Source: Siphonodentalium dalli (lineage: Eukaryota > Mollusca > Scaphopoda > Gadilida > Siphonodentaliidae). Taken from it: a stretch of 64,000 nucleotides of DNA. Location: positions 205,822,151 through 205,886,150 of the forward strand of contig CP136065.1 of NCBI GenBank assembly GCA_032622095.1, read 5' to 3'. The notes beneath the pieces are model-generated. The model saw only the letters and a program-made list of their open reading frames with translations. It made no database searches and was not told the origin of the DNA. A program made the position numbers and the translations under genes. Numbering within the stretch: position 1 is the stretch's first letter; the number at the start of each line of letters is the position of its first letter. Below, piece by piece: positions 35,100-47,263 of the stretch.

Positions 35100-37020
35100 G
35101 ACTCTAGCTCCTTATCTATATCTATATTTGCGAATGTCTGTCTGTCTGTCTGTGTTCTATAGACATTCACAGGGGACCATCTAGATGATACCGAAGGGGT
35201 CTACTAGGGGTAACGTTTTACGAGAAAGATAATGGTGTGGATTATAATTTTCTAAAGTGACGCCGTTGTTGTCAGTGGCAGATTTTTTCTCGCCGATTGC
35301 CACGCAACTTATATATAATCATCCCCATGATATGAAGAATCTAATGGTGTGGTTTAAATATGTAAAAAGTGGCGTCGTTCGAGTCAGGGATGCACGGAGG
35401 GGGAGAGGGCACCACAATTGATAAAACTAATTTTAGAGCCGATTTCCACCAAATTGATATATATTCTTCTTCATGATACAAGGAATCTAATTGTGCGATT
35501 TAACAATGGCAAATTGTTGTCGTTTTGGATGACAGATTGGGAGGGGGGTGGGCACTAAATTTGATAAGAATGGGTTTAGTTGCCGATTGCCACCACTTAT
35601 ACAAAATCATCCCCATGGTATGAGGAGTCTAATGGTGTGGCTTAAATATGTCAAATGTGGCCTCATTCGAGTCAGGTGTGCACTGAAAGGCAGAGGGGCA
35701 CCACAATTGATACACAATATTTTTAGCGCCAATTTCCACCAAATTGATACACGTTCTTATCCATGATACGAGGAATCTAATCGTGTGATTTAAAGACGCC
35801 ATATTGGTGCTGTTTGGTGAGAGATGGGGAGGGGAGGGTTGGGCATCAAATTTTATTAAAAATTGTTTAGTCGCCGATAAGCACCAAACTTGGGGGCATT
35901 CGTGGTGTATAGAGGTGAGAGGGACACAAAAAAATGATAATATGTTTAGCGCCGATTTCCACCAGATTGATACATAATGTTTTCCGTGATACGAGGAATC
36001 TTATCGTGTGTTTTAAATACACCAAATTGGTGCACTCTGGGTGAGAGATATGGGGACCTTAAATTTTATACGAATTTGTATACTCGCCAATTTTCACCAA
36101 TTATATATATATGCATCTCTAATCTCTAATGAGTCAAAGTGTGTGGTTTAACGGTGACAAAAGTGGCGCCGCTTGAGTCCGAAATAGGGACGGGAGGGTC
36201 GCCAAAACTGATAAAAAACATTTTAGTACCAATTACCATCAAATTCAGACACGTTCTTCTCAAATGATACGAGAAATCAAATCGTGCTGTCTGTATTTCT
36301 GTCTCTGTATGCGTTCTATATATAACTTCACGAGGTACAATCGAGATGGCACCAAGGCGTTCTAAGAGGGGTATCTTTTTACGAGGAAGATAATGGCGCG
36401 GGTTAAAATTTTCTAAAGTGACGATGTTGGTGCCATGGGAAGAAAAGGGGGAGGTCGGCAAAATTAAAAAATATGGTGAAATAGTTCTGTCGCCGATTTC
36501 CACCAAATGCATACATACTCACCTCCACGATATGGCGCTGTTCGAGTCAGCGTTGCAGGGGCATCAACAATTGATTTAATGTACTATTTTTAGCGCAGAT
36601 TTCCACCAAATTGATACATTATTCTTCTCTATGATACGAGGAAAATAATCGTGTGATGTTTGGGGGGTCATAATTATTATAAGAATTTGTTTAGTTGCTG
36701 ATTACCACCAAACCTATATATAATCATCTCCAATATATCATACATCCATGAGTCTAATGGACGTGGTTTAAATATGTCAAAAGTGGCGCCGTTAAAGTCA
36801 TGCATGATGATGGCAGTTGCACTGTAGCTGATACAACTATATTTAGCACTAATTTCCACCAAATTCGAACACGTTCTTCTCTAATGATACGATGAATGAT
36901 ATCACATTTGGTGTAGATTGGGTCGCGGATGTCGAGAGGATATGCACTATCATTGATAATATTGCTATTCGCCGATATCCACTTATAAGTTATATATAGT
37001 CACCCAGGCCATCTCCATAC
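35100..37020. repeat. Degenerate ~143-bp tandem array
   Basis: Begins with 'gaatgtctgtctgtctgtct' and continues with monomers of about 143 bp. Each has 'gccgatttccaccaaattga', 'atgatacgaggaatctaat' and a G-rich block; two variants alternate (about 286-bp dimers). The gaccgattt-ccaccaaa motif resembles that of the Helitron-like repeats at 26977 and 42205. Confidence 0.75.
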
Positions 37021-37341
37021 CATTTTAAGGCGTTTAGGGCGTTCCAATTTCACAGTCTCGACAAATGGTGAACCAATTAAGTCACTTGAACAATTATATC
37101 TTCTCAACTGTCATATATATATGGGGATGGCAATCAGGGCATTCACATAACGAGCGAGCAAAAAGAGATACACAGAAGAAGCATTAAAAGTATATTTATC
37201 ATTCTATTTAAGAGATACATATATTATTGCAAACTGAGATACATCGAACTGTCAGAGGATTGCATATATATTATAACACAATTGAGTCTGTTCTATTCAA
37301 TACAGTTTCCACAAAAAAGTTAGAATTTGTCAAGAGATATG

Positions 37342-37533
37342 GAAATGTATCGAAGGCTGTTCAAAAATAGTGGTCACAGTGTGCAGTCAAATATATTTTC
37401 TTCTGATATAAAAGCAAACGCAGTCAGTAGCACATGTATTAATGTATGGAAGGCCTGTTCAAAATGAGTGGTCATAGTGTGCAATCAAATATATTTTCTT
37501 CTGATATAAAAGAAAACGCAGTCAGTAGCACAT
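37342..37533. repeat. ~97-bp tandem duplication
   Basis: Two near-identical copies of 'ggtcacagtgtgcagtcaaa' plus 'ttcttctgatataaaagc' and 'cgcagtcagtagcacat'. Confidence 0.9.
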
Positions 37534-37687
37534 AACATTTCCGGATCATCCAATACTGACATCTGACAAGGGTATGTCTGCCCGATACAGCATAATTTTT
37601 AGAACAGACTCATCGACTGACATAAACAACACAACATCTCGCTCTGTGTCTGGCACATGTAGCTGATATACGTGCGCATCAATATTT

Positions 37688-38483
37688 CTTTTAAACTGAG
37701 AATATTTAGCCAATATATAGCACCATGAACAGAGGAGCACCTGGAAATTTCTTTAAAACATATGTATCTTCATGGAAATATGATAGCTAGGTGTCCTCAA
37801 GATCTTAGTCCAACCCACTAGATTGATTGATACATCTCCATATGTAAAACCCAATTGTCGTCTCTAATTTTTGCGAACTAAAGTGTTTATGATGTTCATG
37901 TATCATATTATGACGTCTGAAGTATACGCAGTTGTAAATAAATAAATACTCCAATATTGGTGGAACGGATTAGTCGCGATAAACAAAATGACAATCGACA
38001 AGGTGAGCCACTATACTTATATTCCATGACTGTGTAAGAATCATGTTTTGTGATGCTATTTGAATATACAATTTATGAGAATACGTGTAGCAAGAGTATT
38101 CTCTATTCTCAACAAATATCCACAGCATGCATAGGGTTTCTCATCACTTTAACCTGAGCAACCCCGGGTAACCCGGCTAGTTAACAATATTAATACCAAT
38201 TGAATAGTAATTGACTGGACGATCATGTACCATCAAGATTAGTCACTCGCATGGATCGAGACATGTTATTTTATTACAAAAACAAACATGGTACCGAATT
38301 AGGGGGCACTGATTCTGAAATGTTTGGTGAAATATGATTTTGGATTATCCCCCTTTAACCGATCCACAAAACAGCAATATCCGTAATCAACAATTATAGT
38401 TAATTATAACTATATAATTGATCTCAAGACGTGCCTGATCTGATAAAGTCTCAAAGTAATGCCACACGGCACTTTGGAACACT
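37688..38483. repeat. Duplicated 796-bp segment, copy 1
   Basis: Nearly identical (about ten differences) to 39309-40105. Contains a Helitron-like 3' end at 38164-38180: hairpin ccggg-taa-cccgg followed by CTAG, then T. Confidence 0.93.
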
Positions 38484-39308
38484 ATTGACTATCTAGCGGT
38501 CGTCCGTCATTGACATAACTGCTTAGTGAATGTGAAATTGACTATCTAGCTGTCGTCCGTCATTGATATAACTGCTTAGTGAATGTGAACTTGACTATCT
38601 AGCTGTCGTCCGTCATTGATATAACTGCTTAGTGAATGTGAAATTGACTATCTAGCTGTCGTCCGTCATTGATATAACTGCTTAGTGACTGTGAAGTTGA
38701 CTATCTAGCTGTCGTCCGTCATTGATATAACTGCTTAGTGAATGACTATCTAGCTGTCGTCCGTCATTGATATAACTGCTCAGTGAATGTGAAGTTGACT
38801 ATCTAGCTGTCGTCCGTCATTGATATAACTGCTTAGTGAATGACTATCTAGCTGTCGTCCGTCATTGATATAACTGCTCAGTGAATGTGAAGTTGACTAT
38901 CTAGCTGTCGTCCGTCATTGATATAACTGCTTAGTGAATGACTATCTAGCTGTCGTCCGTCATTGATATAACTGCTCAGTGAATGTGAAGTTGACTATCT
39001 AGCTGTCGTCCGTCATTGATATAACTGCTTAGTGAATGTGAAGTTGACTATCTAGCTGTCGTCCGTCATTGATATAACTGCTAAGTGAATGTGAAGTTGA
39101 CTATCTAGCTGTCGTCCGTCATTGATATAACTGCTTAGTGAATGTGAAGTTGACTATCTAGCTGTCGTCCGTCATTGATATAACTGCTTAGTGAATGACT
39201 ATCTAGCTGTCGTCTGTCATTGATATAACTGCTTAGTGAATGTGAAGTTGACTATCTAGCTGTCGTCCGTCATTGATATAACTGCTTAGTGAATGTGAAA
39301 TTGACTAT
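38484..39308. repeat. 53/43-bp minisatellite, block 1 (~16 units)
   Basis: Unit 'ttgactatctagctgtcgtc', 'cgtcattgatataactgctt', 'agtgaatgtgaag'. Some units lack exactly 10 bp (agtgaatg|actatc), giving 43-bp variants that alternate with 53-bp units in the middle of the block. Confidence 0.97.
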
Positions 39309-40105
39309 CTTTTAAACTGAGAATATTTAGCCAATATATAGCACCATGAACAGAGGAGCACCTGGAAATTTCTTTAAAACATATGTATCTTCATGGAAAT
39401 ATGATAGCTAGGTGTCCTCAAGATCTTAGTCCAACCCACTAGATTGATTGATACATCTCCATATGTAAAACCCAATTGTCGTCTCTAATTTTTGCGAACT
39501 AAAGTGTTTATGATGTTCATGTATCATATTATGACGTCTGAAGTATACGCAGTTGTAAATAAATAAATACTCCAATATTGGTGGAACGGATTAGTCACGA
39601 TAAACAAAATGACAATCGACAAGGTGAGCCACTATACTTATATTCCATGACTGTGTAAGAATCATGTTTTGTGATGCTATTTGAATATACAATTTATGGG
39701 AATACGTGTAGCAAGAGTATTCTCTATTCTCAACAAATATCCACAGCATGCATAGGGTTTCACATCACTTTAACCTGAGCAACCCCGGGTAACCCTGCTA
39801 GTTAACAATATTAATACCAATTGAATAGTAATTGACTGGACGATCATGTACCATCAAGATTAGTCACTCGCATGGATCGAGACATGTTATTTTATTACAA
39901 AAACAAACATGGTACCGAATTAGGGGGCACTGATTCTGAAATGTTTGGTGAAATATGATTTTGGATTATCCCCCTTTAACCGATCCACAAAACAGCAATA
40001 TCCGTAATCAACAATTATAGTTAATAATAACTATATAATTGATCTCAAGACGTGCCTGATCTGATAAAGTCTCAAAGTAATGCCACACGGCACTTTGGAA
40101 CACTA
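39309..40105. repeat. Duplicated segment, copy 2
   Basis: Second copy of 37688-38483; offset 1621 bp. The upstream junction falls inside a minisatellite unit at shared 'cttttaaactg'/'tgactatct'. Confidence 0.93.
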
Positions 40106-41551
40106 TTGACTATCTAGCTGTCGTCCGTCATTGACATAACTGCTTAGTGAATGTGAAATTGACTATCTAGCTGTCGTCCGTCATTGATATAACTGCTTAG
40201 TGAATGTGAACTTGACTATCTAGCTGTCGTCCGTCATTGATATAACTGCTTAGTGAATGTGAAATTGACTATCTAGCTGTCGTCCGTCATTGATATAACT
40301 GCTTAGTGACTGTGAAGTTGACTATCTAGCTGCCGTCCGTCATTGATATAACTGCTTAGTGAATGACTATCTAGCTGTCGTCCGTCATTGATATAACTGC
40401 TCAGTGAATGTGAAGTTGACTATCTAACTGTCGTCCGTCATTGATATAACTGCTTAGTGAATGTGAAGTTGACTATCTAGCTGTCGTCCGTCATTGATAT
40501 AACTGCTTAGTGAATGTGAAATTGACTATCTAGCTGTCGTCCGTCATTGATATAACTGCTAAGTGAATGTGAAGTTGACTATCTAGCTGTCGTCCGTCAT
40601 TGTTATAACTGCTAAGTGAATGTGAAGTTGACTATCTAGCTGTCGTCCGTCTTTGATATAACTGCTTAGTGAATGTGAAGTTGACTATCTAGCTGTCGTC
40701 CGTCATTGATATAACTGCTTAGTGAATGTGAAGTTGACTATCTAGCTGTCGTCCGTCATTGATATAACTGCAAAGTGAATGTGAAATTGACTATCTAGCT
40801 GTCGTCCCTCATTGATATAACTGCTTAGTGAATGTGAAATTGACTATCTAGCTGTCGTCCGTCATTGATATAACTGCTTAGTGAATGTGAAATTGACTAT
40901 CTAGCTATCGTCCGTCATTGTTATAACTGCTTAGTGAATGTGAAATTGACTATCTAGCTGTCGTCCGTCATTGTTATAACTGCTTAGTGAATGTGAAATT
41001 GACTATCTAGCTGTCGTCCGTCATTGATATAACTGCTTAGTGAATGACTATCTAGCTGTCGTCTGTCATTTATATAACTGCTTAGTGAATGTGAAGTTGA
41101 CTATCTAGCTGTCGTCCGTCATTGATATAACTGCTTAGTGAATGTGAAATTGACTATCTAGCTGTCGTCCGTCATTGATATAACTGCTTAGTGGATGTGA
41201 AGTTGACTATCTAGCTGTCGTCCGTCATTGATATAACTGCTTAGTGAATGTGAAGTTGACTATCTAGCTGTCGTCCGTCATTGATATAACTGCTTAGTGA
41301 ACGTGAAGTTGACTATCTAGCTGTCGTTCGTCATTGATATAACTGCTTTGTGAACGTGAAGTTGACTATCTAGCTGTCGTCCATCATTGATATAACTGCT
41401 TAGTGAACGTGAAGTTGACTATCTAGCTGTCGTCCGTCATTGATATAACTGCTTAGTGAATGTGAAGTTGACTATCTAGCTGTCGTCTGTCGTTGTTATA
41501 ACTGCTTAGTGAATGTGCAGTTGACTATCTAGCTGTCGTCCGTCATTGTTT
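40106..41551. repeat. 53/43-bp minisatellite, block 2 (~28 units)
   Basis: Same unit as block 1 but longer and with more point variants (gtgaacgtg, tgttataac, ctaagtg) toward its right end; mostly 53-bp units. Confidence 0.97.
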
Positions 41552-41723
41552 TTGCGACTGTCGTCACTGTTTATTTGCACGCACTCAATATATCTTGTTG
41601 AATAGACTGGTTCCTGATCGAAAGCTGAAAACGTAGTAACCTGACAAATCCAGTCCTGCTACCAATTGGCATATATATACATACTGCTTGAGATTCAAGT
41701 GAGCCATTTCCGTTCAAACCTAG

Positions 41724-42044
41724 CTACGCGTTGTTATGTGGTGGATCAGAGCGGTGGACATATGCACGAAATAATTTAATTTTAACTCCACATGTACCAG
41801 AAAGACTTACCAACATGAATGAAAGATTTGCCTCAAAATGGCTTCCGTTATCTGCAGGTAACGACGAAGTGCCATCTCTGTGAGTTTTCCTGATCACAGT
41901 TCTCGTATAATTATGTACTATAATTAAATTAATCAACCAGCGACTGAGTCGGCCAATGGCTGCATTGGAAATTCTGCTGCCATCTTTCTTCAGCCTAATT
42001 TTGATATCCATGTATACATTCAGTGTTAAATTGGCTATATTCAA
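41724..42044 (-). other. Unrecognised open frame with a splice-donor-like end
   Basis: From an ATG at 42011 the minus strand is open for 67 codons (MDIKIRLKKDGSRISNAAIG, then RLSRWLIN), up to a consensus donor gtaagt at 41810-41805. The frame stays open past it. The DIKIRL...AIGRLS string faintly recalls a post-RT LINE segment. Could be an exon, a LINE scrap or chance. Confidence 0.2.
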
Positions 42045-42204
42045 ACAACTTTTTTGTGGTCAAATCATAATATACTGAGATTTATATTTAAGGCATGATG
42101 TTATAAATTTATCCGTGATTATAAGTTATAACAATGTTTTAAATTTAGCATCACAATTGTCATAATTTTCACATTTAATGGCAAAATGAATGTGTGTTCT
42201 CTGC

Positions 42205-42480
42205 TTTAGATATATTAAAGAGTTCAGGGATCTGTCTCTGTCCTGGTCTGTTTGCGATTTTTCTTCCAGAGCCCTTGACCGATTTCAACCAATGTTGGTG
42301 TGGTGACTCGGGGTATCCCGACAGAAGTTATAACGGCTTATTTTTTTTAATTAAAATTTTTAAACAATTAAATTTTTTGTCTTCAAAATTTTAAATTTTT
42401 GAGCAAGAAGTTTCAATCTAAAAAGAACATTAAAAATCTACCTGGCTCCTGTGATAATTAAATTAAAAAAATTAATTTGC
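42205..42480 (+). repeat. Helitron-like interspersed repeat (family H)
   Basis: Carries 'agatatattaaagagttcag', 'gatctgtctctgtcc', 'gaccgatttcaaccaatgtt' and 'ggtgtggtgactcgggg', then a T-rich tail. Closely related to 54176-54470. No 3' CTAG end was identified. Confidence 0.5.
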
Positions 42481-42596
42481 GGACCACCATCCTCTTGACA
42501 TAGACATGCCTTATATGGATTATAGGCAGAGGCGTCATCAACGGACAGCCAATGAAGCCCTAATGCGGTGTGCATCTATTCTGACCGACTGGCTCA

Positions 42597-43835
42597 AGGA
42601 CTCGCACAATAATAATAATAAATAATTTTCATATAGCGCTTTATCCCAGATGACATTCCTACTTGTACCCTGCCCTCTATCGCACGTGACACACACATAC
42701 ATTTGTACACATATCACAGACATACACACAAGAGCTGATGACATAAGATTAACACATACTGTGGCATACATAAAAATCGTTAAACAATATCTGAGATAAC
42801 TTCCCCATAGTGAGCACAGATTAATTCACTCTTTAGCACAGATTTGAATTATGTCAGAAAGTTTGAAAATCTTGTGTCGTGTCTCAGTGAGTTCCAAACA
42901 TTTGGAACATACGAATCACTTGCTCTATCGCCATAAGTTATCAATTTTTGTTTGATGGAATATCCATTAGAGCTTGTGTCTTTGATTCATAGGTGCAACA
43001 TACATGCTTAAAAGTTTATCAAAATATTGAGGTAATACAGCTGAGAAAGAATGCTTGAACTGGATTAATGTTTTATAACAGAATGACGCACATTTGTAGT
43101 TTATACACGCACTAATTGGAAGGTAGTGTAATTCTTGTAGCAATGGTGTTACATTTTGTTTTGCGGGAAACAATCATTGCAGCAACATTAATTACTTTTT
43201 GCAATTTATCCAAATGCTCAGTTGAGATATCGGCGAGAATGTCTTTACAATAGTCTAGTGTTGAAAATACAAATGACGAAACAAGTGTCTGTGACGATGC
43301 CTGTGTTAAATATGGCCGTAACTGCGAGATGCGACGAAGCTCCATACAAATGGATTTGCACACTGAATTTACCTGTAAGTTCATGGATTGTGTGTTATCC
43401 AAAACAACCAGGATTTTGACAGACGATGATAACTGAATATCTGATTCGCCTATTTTAATATGATGAACGTCAGTCTTTTTTAACGCGGTAATCAGTACCT
43501 CATAACATCAACTCAGTTTTTTCTTCGTTTAACTTAAGTTTATTAATTTCGATCCACGATTTTACATCAATTAAAGTCATGTATTTGTTTAAATATTTCG
43601 ACCATATCACAAGGCTGGAAAGAAAGGTCCATTTGAATATCGTCAGCATACATGTGATAACGAACACCAAATGGAACTAATTACATAACCGAGTGGCTTG
43701 ACGTATACGTGGGATATAAAACAGGCCCTGTGGTCGATTGTGTCCAACGCGGCGGACAAATCCAGATAGGCAACAATTGTTACAAGGCCTTCGTCTGCTG
43801 CATTGAGCAGATCGCTATAGTGGTGCATATGAAGG
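42597..43835 (-). pseudogene. CR1-type LINE, RT core (deleted) to 3' end
   Basis: Minus strand, in order: VTIVAYLDLSAALDTIDH (RT motif A, 43790-43735), then FGVRYHMYADDIQMDLSF (motif C with YADD, 43668-43615). Next come SVCKSICMELRRISQLRPYL, TLVSSFVFSTLDYC and KLQKVINVAAMIVSR (43380-43150), then QELHYLPISACINYKC (43130-43080). This is the RT and post-RT order of CR1/jockey-group LINEs. Only about 65 bp separate motifs A and C, where about 100 residues are expected, so the palm is internally deleted. The 3' end is the classic 'aaagcgctatatgaaaatta(tta)n' at 42640-42605. Several stops. Confidence 0.88.
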
Positions 43836-43852
43836 CCGTGTTCGTGCTATGG

Positions 43853-44089
43853 TTAAAAGCGTCCGGAAAAACACAATAATGTAATCAATACATATGATTA
43901 TTACAGGTTGAATATTTAGATTTTTTACTCCAGGCTTATGTATTTTCTCGCATCTGTCCCCTAACGTCTGGCATTTTCTGCCCTCGTTTGTCTTCAGCAA
44001 GACAAGTGCTTGTGGACGAAGGAACCTTGAATAATTGTTGTCAACATGCTTATTATAGCACACGCTAAGCTGATGCCATATATACATAC
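43853..44089. repeat. 237-bp duplicated segment, copy 1
   Basis: Nearly identical to 44485-44721. Both give the same 70-codon minus-strand frame (MYIWHQLSVCYNKHV...), a consequence of the duplication; no family recognised. Confidence 0.9.
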
Positions 44090-44469
44090 GCCATCTCAGC
44101 TAGGTGCCATGCACTCTTTGGTCTGAACATGACAAGTTGGGTTCATGTAGTCTGAGTGGCTGTTATGTTATTCGTTTGTGTTTTAGGCTACATAGGTATA
44201 CATTCAGTTGGTAAACAGATCGCCATCTGAGCTATGTGCCACTCATTGGCCTGAACATGACAAGTTGGGTTCATGTAGTCTCAGCGGCTGTTTTGGGGTT
44301 ATTCGTTTGTGTTTTATGTCTTAACCCTTTACCCATCAGAACGGCCCTGTGCCAATGCATTCTCTTATATATGCGATTCGACCATAGGTCGCCTCGCATA
44401 TATAAGAGAATGCATTGGCTTAACACATTAAAAATTATAAAATTGTTAAAGAATGCAAGAAAAAATGGT
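44090..44469. repeat. ~380-bp duplicated segment, copy 1
   Basis: Matches 45685-46065. It is itself a tandem pair of about 125-bp units ('gccatctcagctaggtgcca', 'ctgaacatgacaagttgggt', 'cgtttgtgttttatg') plus the left part of a subfamily-1 MITE. Confidence 0.88.
44325..44469. mobile_element. TTAA-type palindromic MITE, subfamily 1, truncated
   Basis: TTAA at 44321-44324, ccctttacccatcag terminus, one hairpin module at 44352-44420. Cut at 'gaaaaaatgg', where it is fused to the 237-bp duplicated segment. Confidence 0.82.
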
Positions 44470-44484
44470 TTAACAATTGCATGC

Positions 44485-44721
44485 TTAAAAGCGTCCGGAA
44501 AAACACAATAATGTAATCAATACATATGATTATTACAGGTTGAAGATTTAGATTTTTTACTCCAGGCTTATGTATTTTCTCGCATCTGTCCCCTACCGTC
44601 TGGCATTTTCTGCCCTCGTTTGTCTTCAGCAAGACAAGTGCTTGTGGACGAAGAAACCTTGAATAATTGTTGTCAACATGCTTATTATAGCACACGCTAA
44701 GCTGATGCCATATATACATAC
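44485..44721. repeat. 237-bp duplicated segment, copy 2
   Basis: See 43853-44089. It is fused to the broken end of the MITE at 44469. Confidence 0.9.
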
Positions 44722-45060
44722 AGCTGTCTTAAATCAATAATTAGTTGCTAAACATTGGACATCATAACGCGGATCAGAGTCAAATAAACGACATGCGTAT
44801 CTGGAATGATCAGAGTGACAGCGTTCCATGTTTTCAGAATGTGGCGATCAGGTGAACGTGATCGAACAGTGCACATCAACCGGTCTTCACACTCAAACAT
44901 AAAGACCAGTTTATCATCGCATGCGCTTGTTCTATAGTTGTTAGAATCTAGGGCGAACATCTAGCCCATGTCTCTTAAGCCAACACAAAATGTCAATGAT
45001 GTTGATACACGTAGTGGTAAACGGCATCCTTTCCCTGGTTCCCAAGTATAGACATGTTGC
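44722..45060. other. Stretch with an open minus-strand frame
   Basis: The minus frame 44960-44748 (70 codons, beginning MFALDSNNYRTSACDDKLVF) is not recognised. No splice or promoter context to support a gene. Confidence 0.2.
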
Positions 45061-45064
45061 AAAC

Positions 45065-45290
45065 AACCCTGTGCCAATGCATTCTCTTATATACGTGAGT
45101 CTTCCATATATAGGGAGCCTCGAATATATACGAAAATACGTTGGCCTGACAATATTTACACTGACCTTTTAAGCCAGTGAATTCTCCTATATATGCGAGC
45201 CTCCCTATATGGTAGACTCGCATATATATAAGATACTGCACTGGCACAGGGTATTTAATGCTGCACCAGCGCAGCTCCCGTCATAAAATA
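45065..45290. mobile_element. TTAA-type palindromic MITE, subfamily 2, copy 3 (left end lost)
   Basis: Two diverged hairpin modules (45065-45156, 45176-45246), then cagctcccgtcataaaa, the inverse of the subfamily-2 terminus. Confidence 0.72.
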
Positions 45291-45684
45291 ACTTGTTTTG
45301 CTCTGACATTGAGTGGGTGACGCCGTAAGAATATTGTATGTAGCATTCCTACCTCTCGCTGGATCGTGATAATGATATTAATGATATAGCACGATGATGG
45401 CCGATTGTTTGAACATATTTCCATGCATGTTCCACATCGGTCCTGCAATACCTTAACGCGAGCAATTGAGTTGGCCTAGCTCGATCGATCGGCTACAGTC
45501 GTCCGATAATACTGTTGTTTGCAATGTTGTCTATGTGTCCCAACAAGTTTTGTTTTTTTCTGTTCTGCCGTGTTTGCTTTGTCATTGGTGTTCATTTGAA
45601 TTAAGTATTGATTTTCGTTTATTTCTTGAATTCAATCATGATTACGCCATCTCGCTGCATCGGTACATTCAGATGGTAAACAGA
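45291..45684. other. Unannotated stretch
   Basis: Nothing recognised. Confidence 0.4.
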
Positions 45685-46065
45685 TCGCCATCTCAGCTAG
45701 GTGCCACTCTTTGGTCTGAACATGACAAGTTGGGTCCATGTAGTCTGAGCGGCTGTTGTGTTATTCGTTTGTGTTTTATGCTACATAGGTATACATTCAG
45801 TTGGTAAACAGATCGCCATCTGAGTTATGTGCCACTCATTGGCCTGAACATGACAAGTTGGGTTCATGCAGTCTCAGCGGCTGTTTTTGGATTATTCGTT
45901 TGTGTTTTATGTCTTAACCCTTTACCCAACAGAACGGCCCTGTGCCAATGCATTCTCTTATATATGCGAGTCGACCATAGGTCGCCTCGCATATATAAGA
46001 GAATGCATTGGCTTAACACATTAAAAATTATAAAATTGTTAAAGAATACAAGGAAAAATGGTAAA
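45685..46065. repeat. ~380-bp duplicated segment, copy 2
   Basis: See 44090-44469. This copy retains the complete MITE. Confidence 0.88.
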
Positions 46066-46309
46066 AAGTGTTAAAAAAAGATTTTTTTTAGGCCAATGCA
46101 TTCTCTTATATATGCGAGGCGACCTATGGTCGACTCGCATATATAAGAGAATGCATTGGCACAGGGCATAACTGTAACCATCACAATGTGGTCAATGAGC
46201 CGGTTCCAATGATATCCATATTTGTATGGTTTTATTGAGACAGACCCAAGATAATTTAGGCTGTTGCAGCTTTATTTGGCCGTTTTTGGCCGGTTTGTTG
46301 GGTAAAGGG
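45918..46309. mobile_element. TTAA-type palindromic MITE, subfamily 1, 392 bp
   Basis: Complete: TTAA at 45914-45917 and 46310-46313, CCCTTTACCCAACAG termini, modules at 45946-46015 and 46093-46160. The inner right arm has 'cataactgtaaccatcaca' and 'gtctca'-type conserved flank. Confidence 0.92.
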
Positions 46310-46338
46310 TTAAAGTGACGTGAAACACTCTGGTTGGG

Positions 46339-46491
46339 TGATCAAATAAAAAAGGAGAATAATCTTGCTCAATTAGTTATTTTATGAATATTAATCCAAA
46401 TTTACAACACAGCCCGTCAGTTGTAAATTTGGATTAATATTTATAAAATAACTACTTTGAGCAAGATTATTCTCCATTTTTATTTGATCAT
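46339..46491. mobile_element. Near-perfect 153-bp palindromic MITE
   Basis: Arms of about 71 bp (tgatcaaataaaaa.ggagaa...) with a 12-nt loop 'acagcccgtcag'. A diverged single-arm relative lies at 51838-51942. 'gttaaagtgacgtgaaacac' beside it also recurs there, so this is part of a larger repeat. Confidence 0.8.
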
Positions 46492-46499
46492 TCAATGCC

Positions 46500-47240
46500 G
46501 TCGATGGTAATCGTCATTACTGTTTGTTTGAACACATGTACTGTGACCCACATATACCTAGCATGTTTACATAACAGAGGATGTTGATAGATAATGGTGT
46601 GGGTGTACAAGGGCTCAGAACACATTTCCCCAAACTTACTGAGGCACAACTCCCCTGTGTATTAAATTCATAGAAATTCTGTTGTATTGACATTGGTGCC
46701 GAAAAGAAAAAGAGCACATTTAAAGCAATTTAAGCAACGTGTCATAGAATAAACATTACACAAGGATGTGGGACATCTGACTGTGCAACCTCTGGTCTCT
46801 GCTAATAGAATGATCCAAGATAAATAATGCCGGAGGTCTTCTTAAAGGTACTCAATCCGATCAGACGCTCCTAAATTACTATTTCTTTGGAATCAGGGGT
46901 AAAAACTATTTGATTCGAGTCGAGGAACCCACCCATCAAAGCTCAGAGTGATCAGATATCGATTTTTGAAATTTTCTATTTCTCGAGATGTGTAGTAATA
47001 TGTGGCCCAGAAACACGTGGTCAAACGGAGGGTCTCGGACAAAATTGCGGATGAAGATGGTTAACTCTAAAACCAAGTGATAATACGGTAACATTTCGTG
47101 ACACTTTAGTGATAACACGGCCATATTTTGTTGAACAAATGTTGATAAATAACAAATTTTGGGAAATTTGATACCATAGTTGACAGTGGTTAGCATTATT
47201 TCGTTGCAATACATCGATTCTGATAACTAAAGCGTATTTC
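46500..47240. other. Unannotated stretch
   Basis: Nothing recognised upstream of the transposase fragment. Confidence 0.4.
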
Positions 47241-47263
47241 CGTCTCATTTCGACGAATCTGTA

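Noticed and set aside
36126-36512. 128-codon minus-strand protein
   Set aside because: Lies across the degenerate 143-bp tandem array; not conserved between monomers.
38484-41551. CRISPR-like array of regularly spaced repeats
   Set aside because: Units are contiguous 53/43-bp minisatellite copies with no variable spacers, in a eukaryotic context.
43815-44719. Duplicate gene pair encoding MYIWHQLSVCYNKHV...
   Set aside because: Identity comes from a 237-bp segmental duplication; frames run out into unrelated flanks and no family is recognised.
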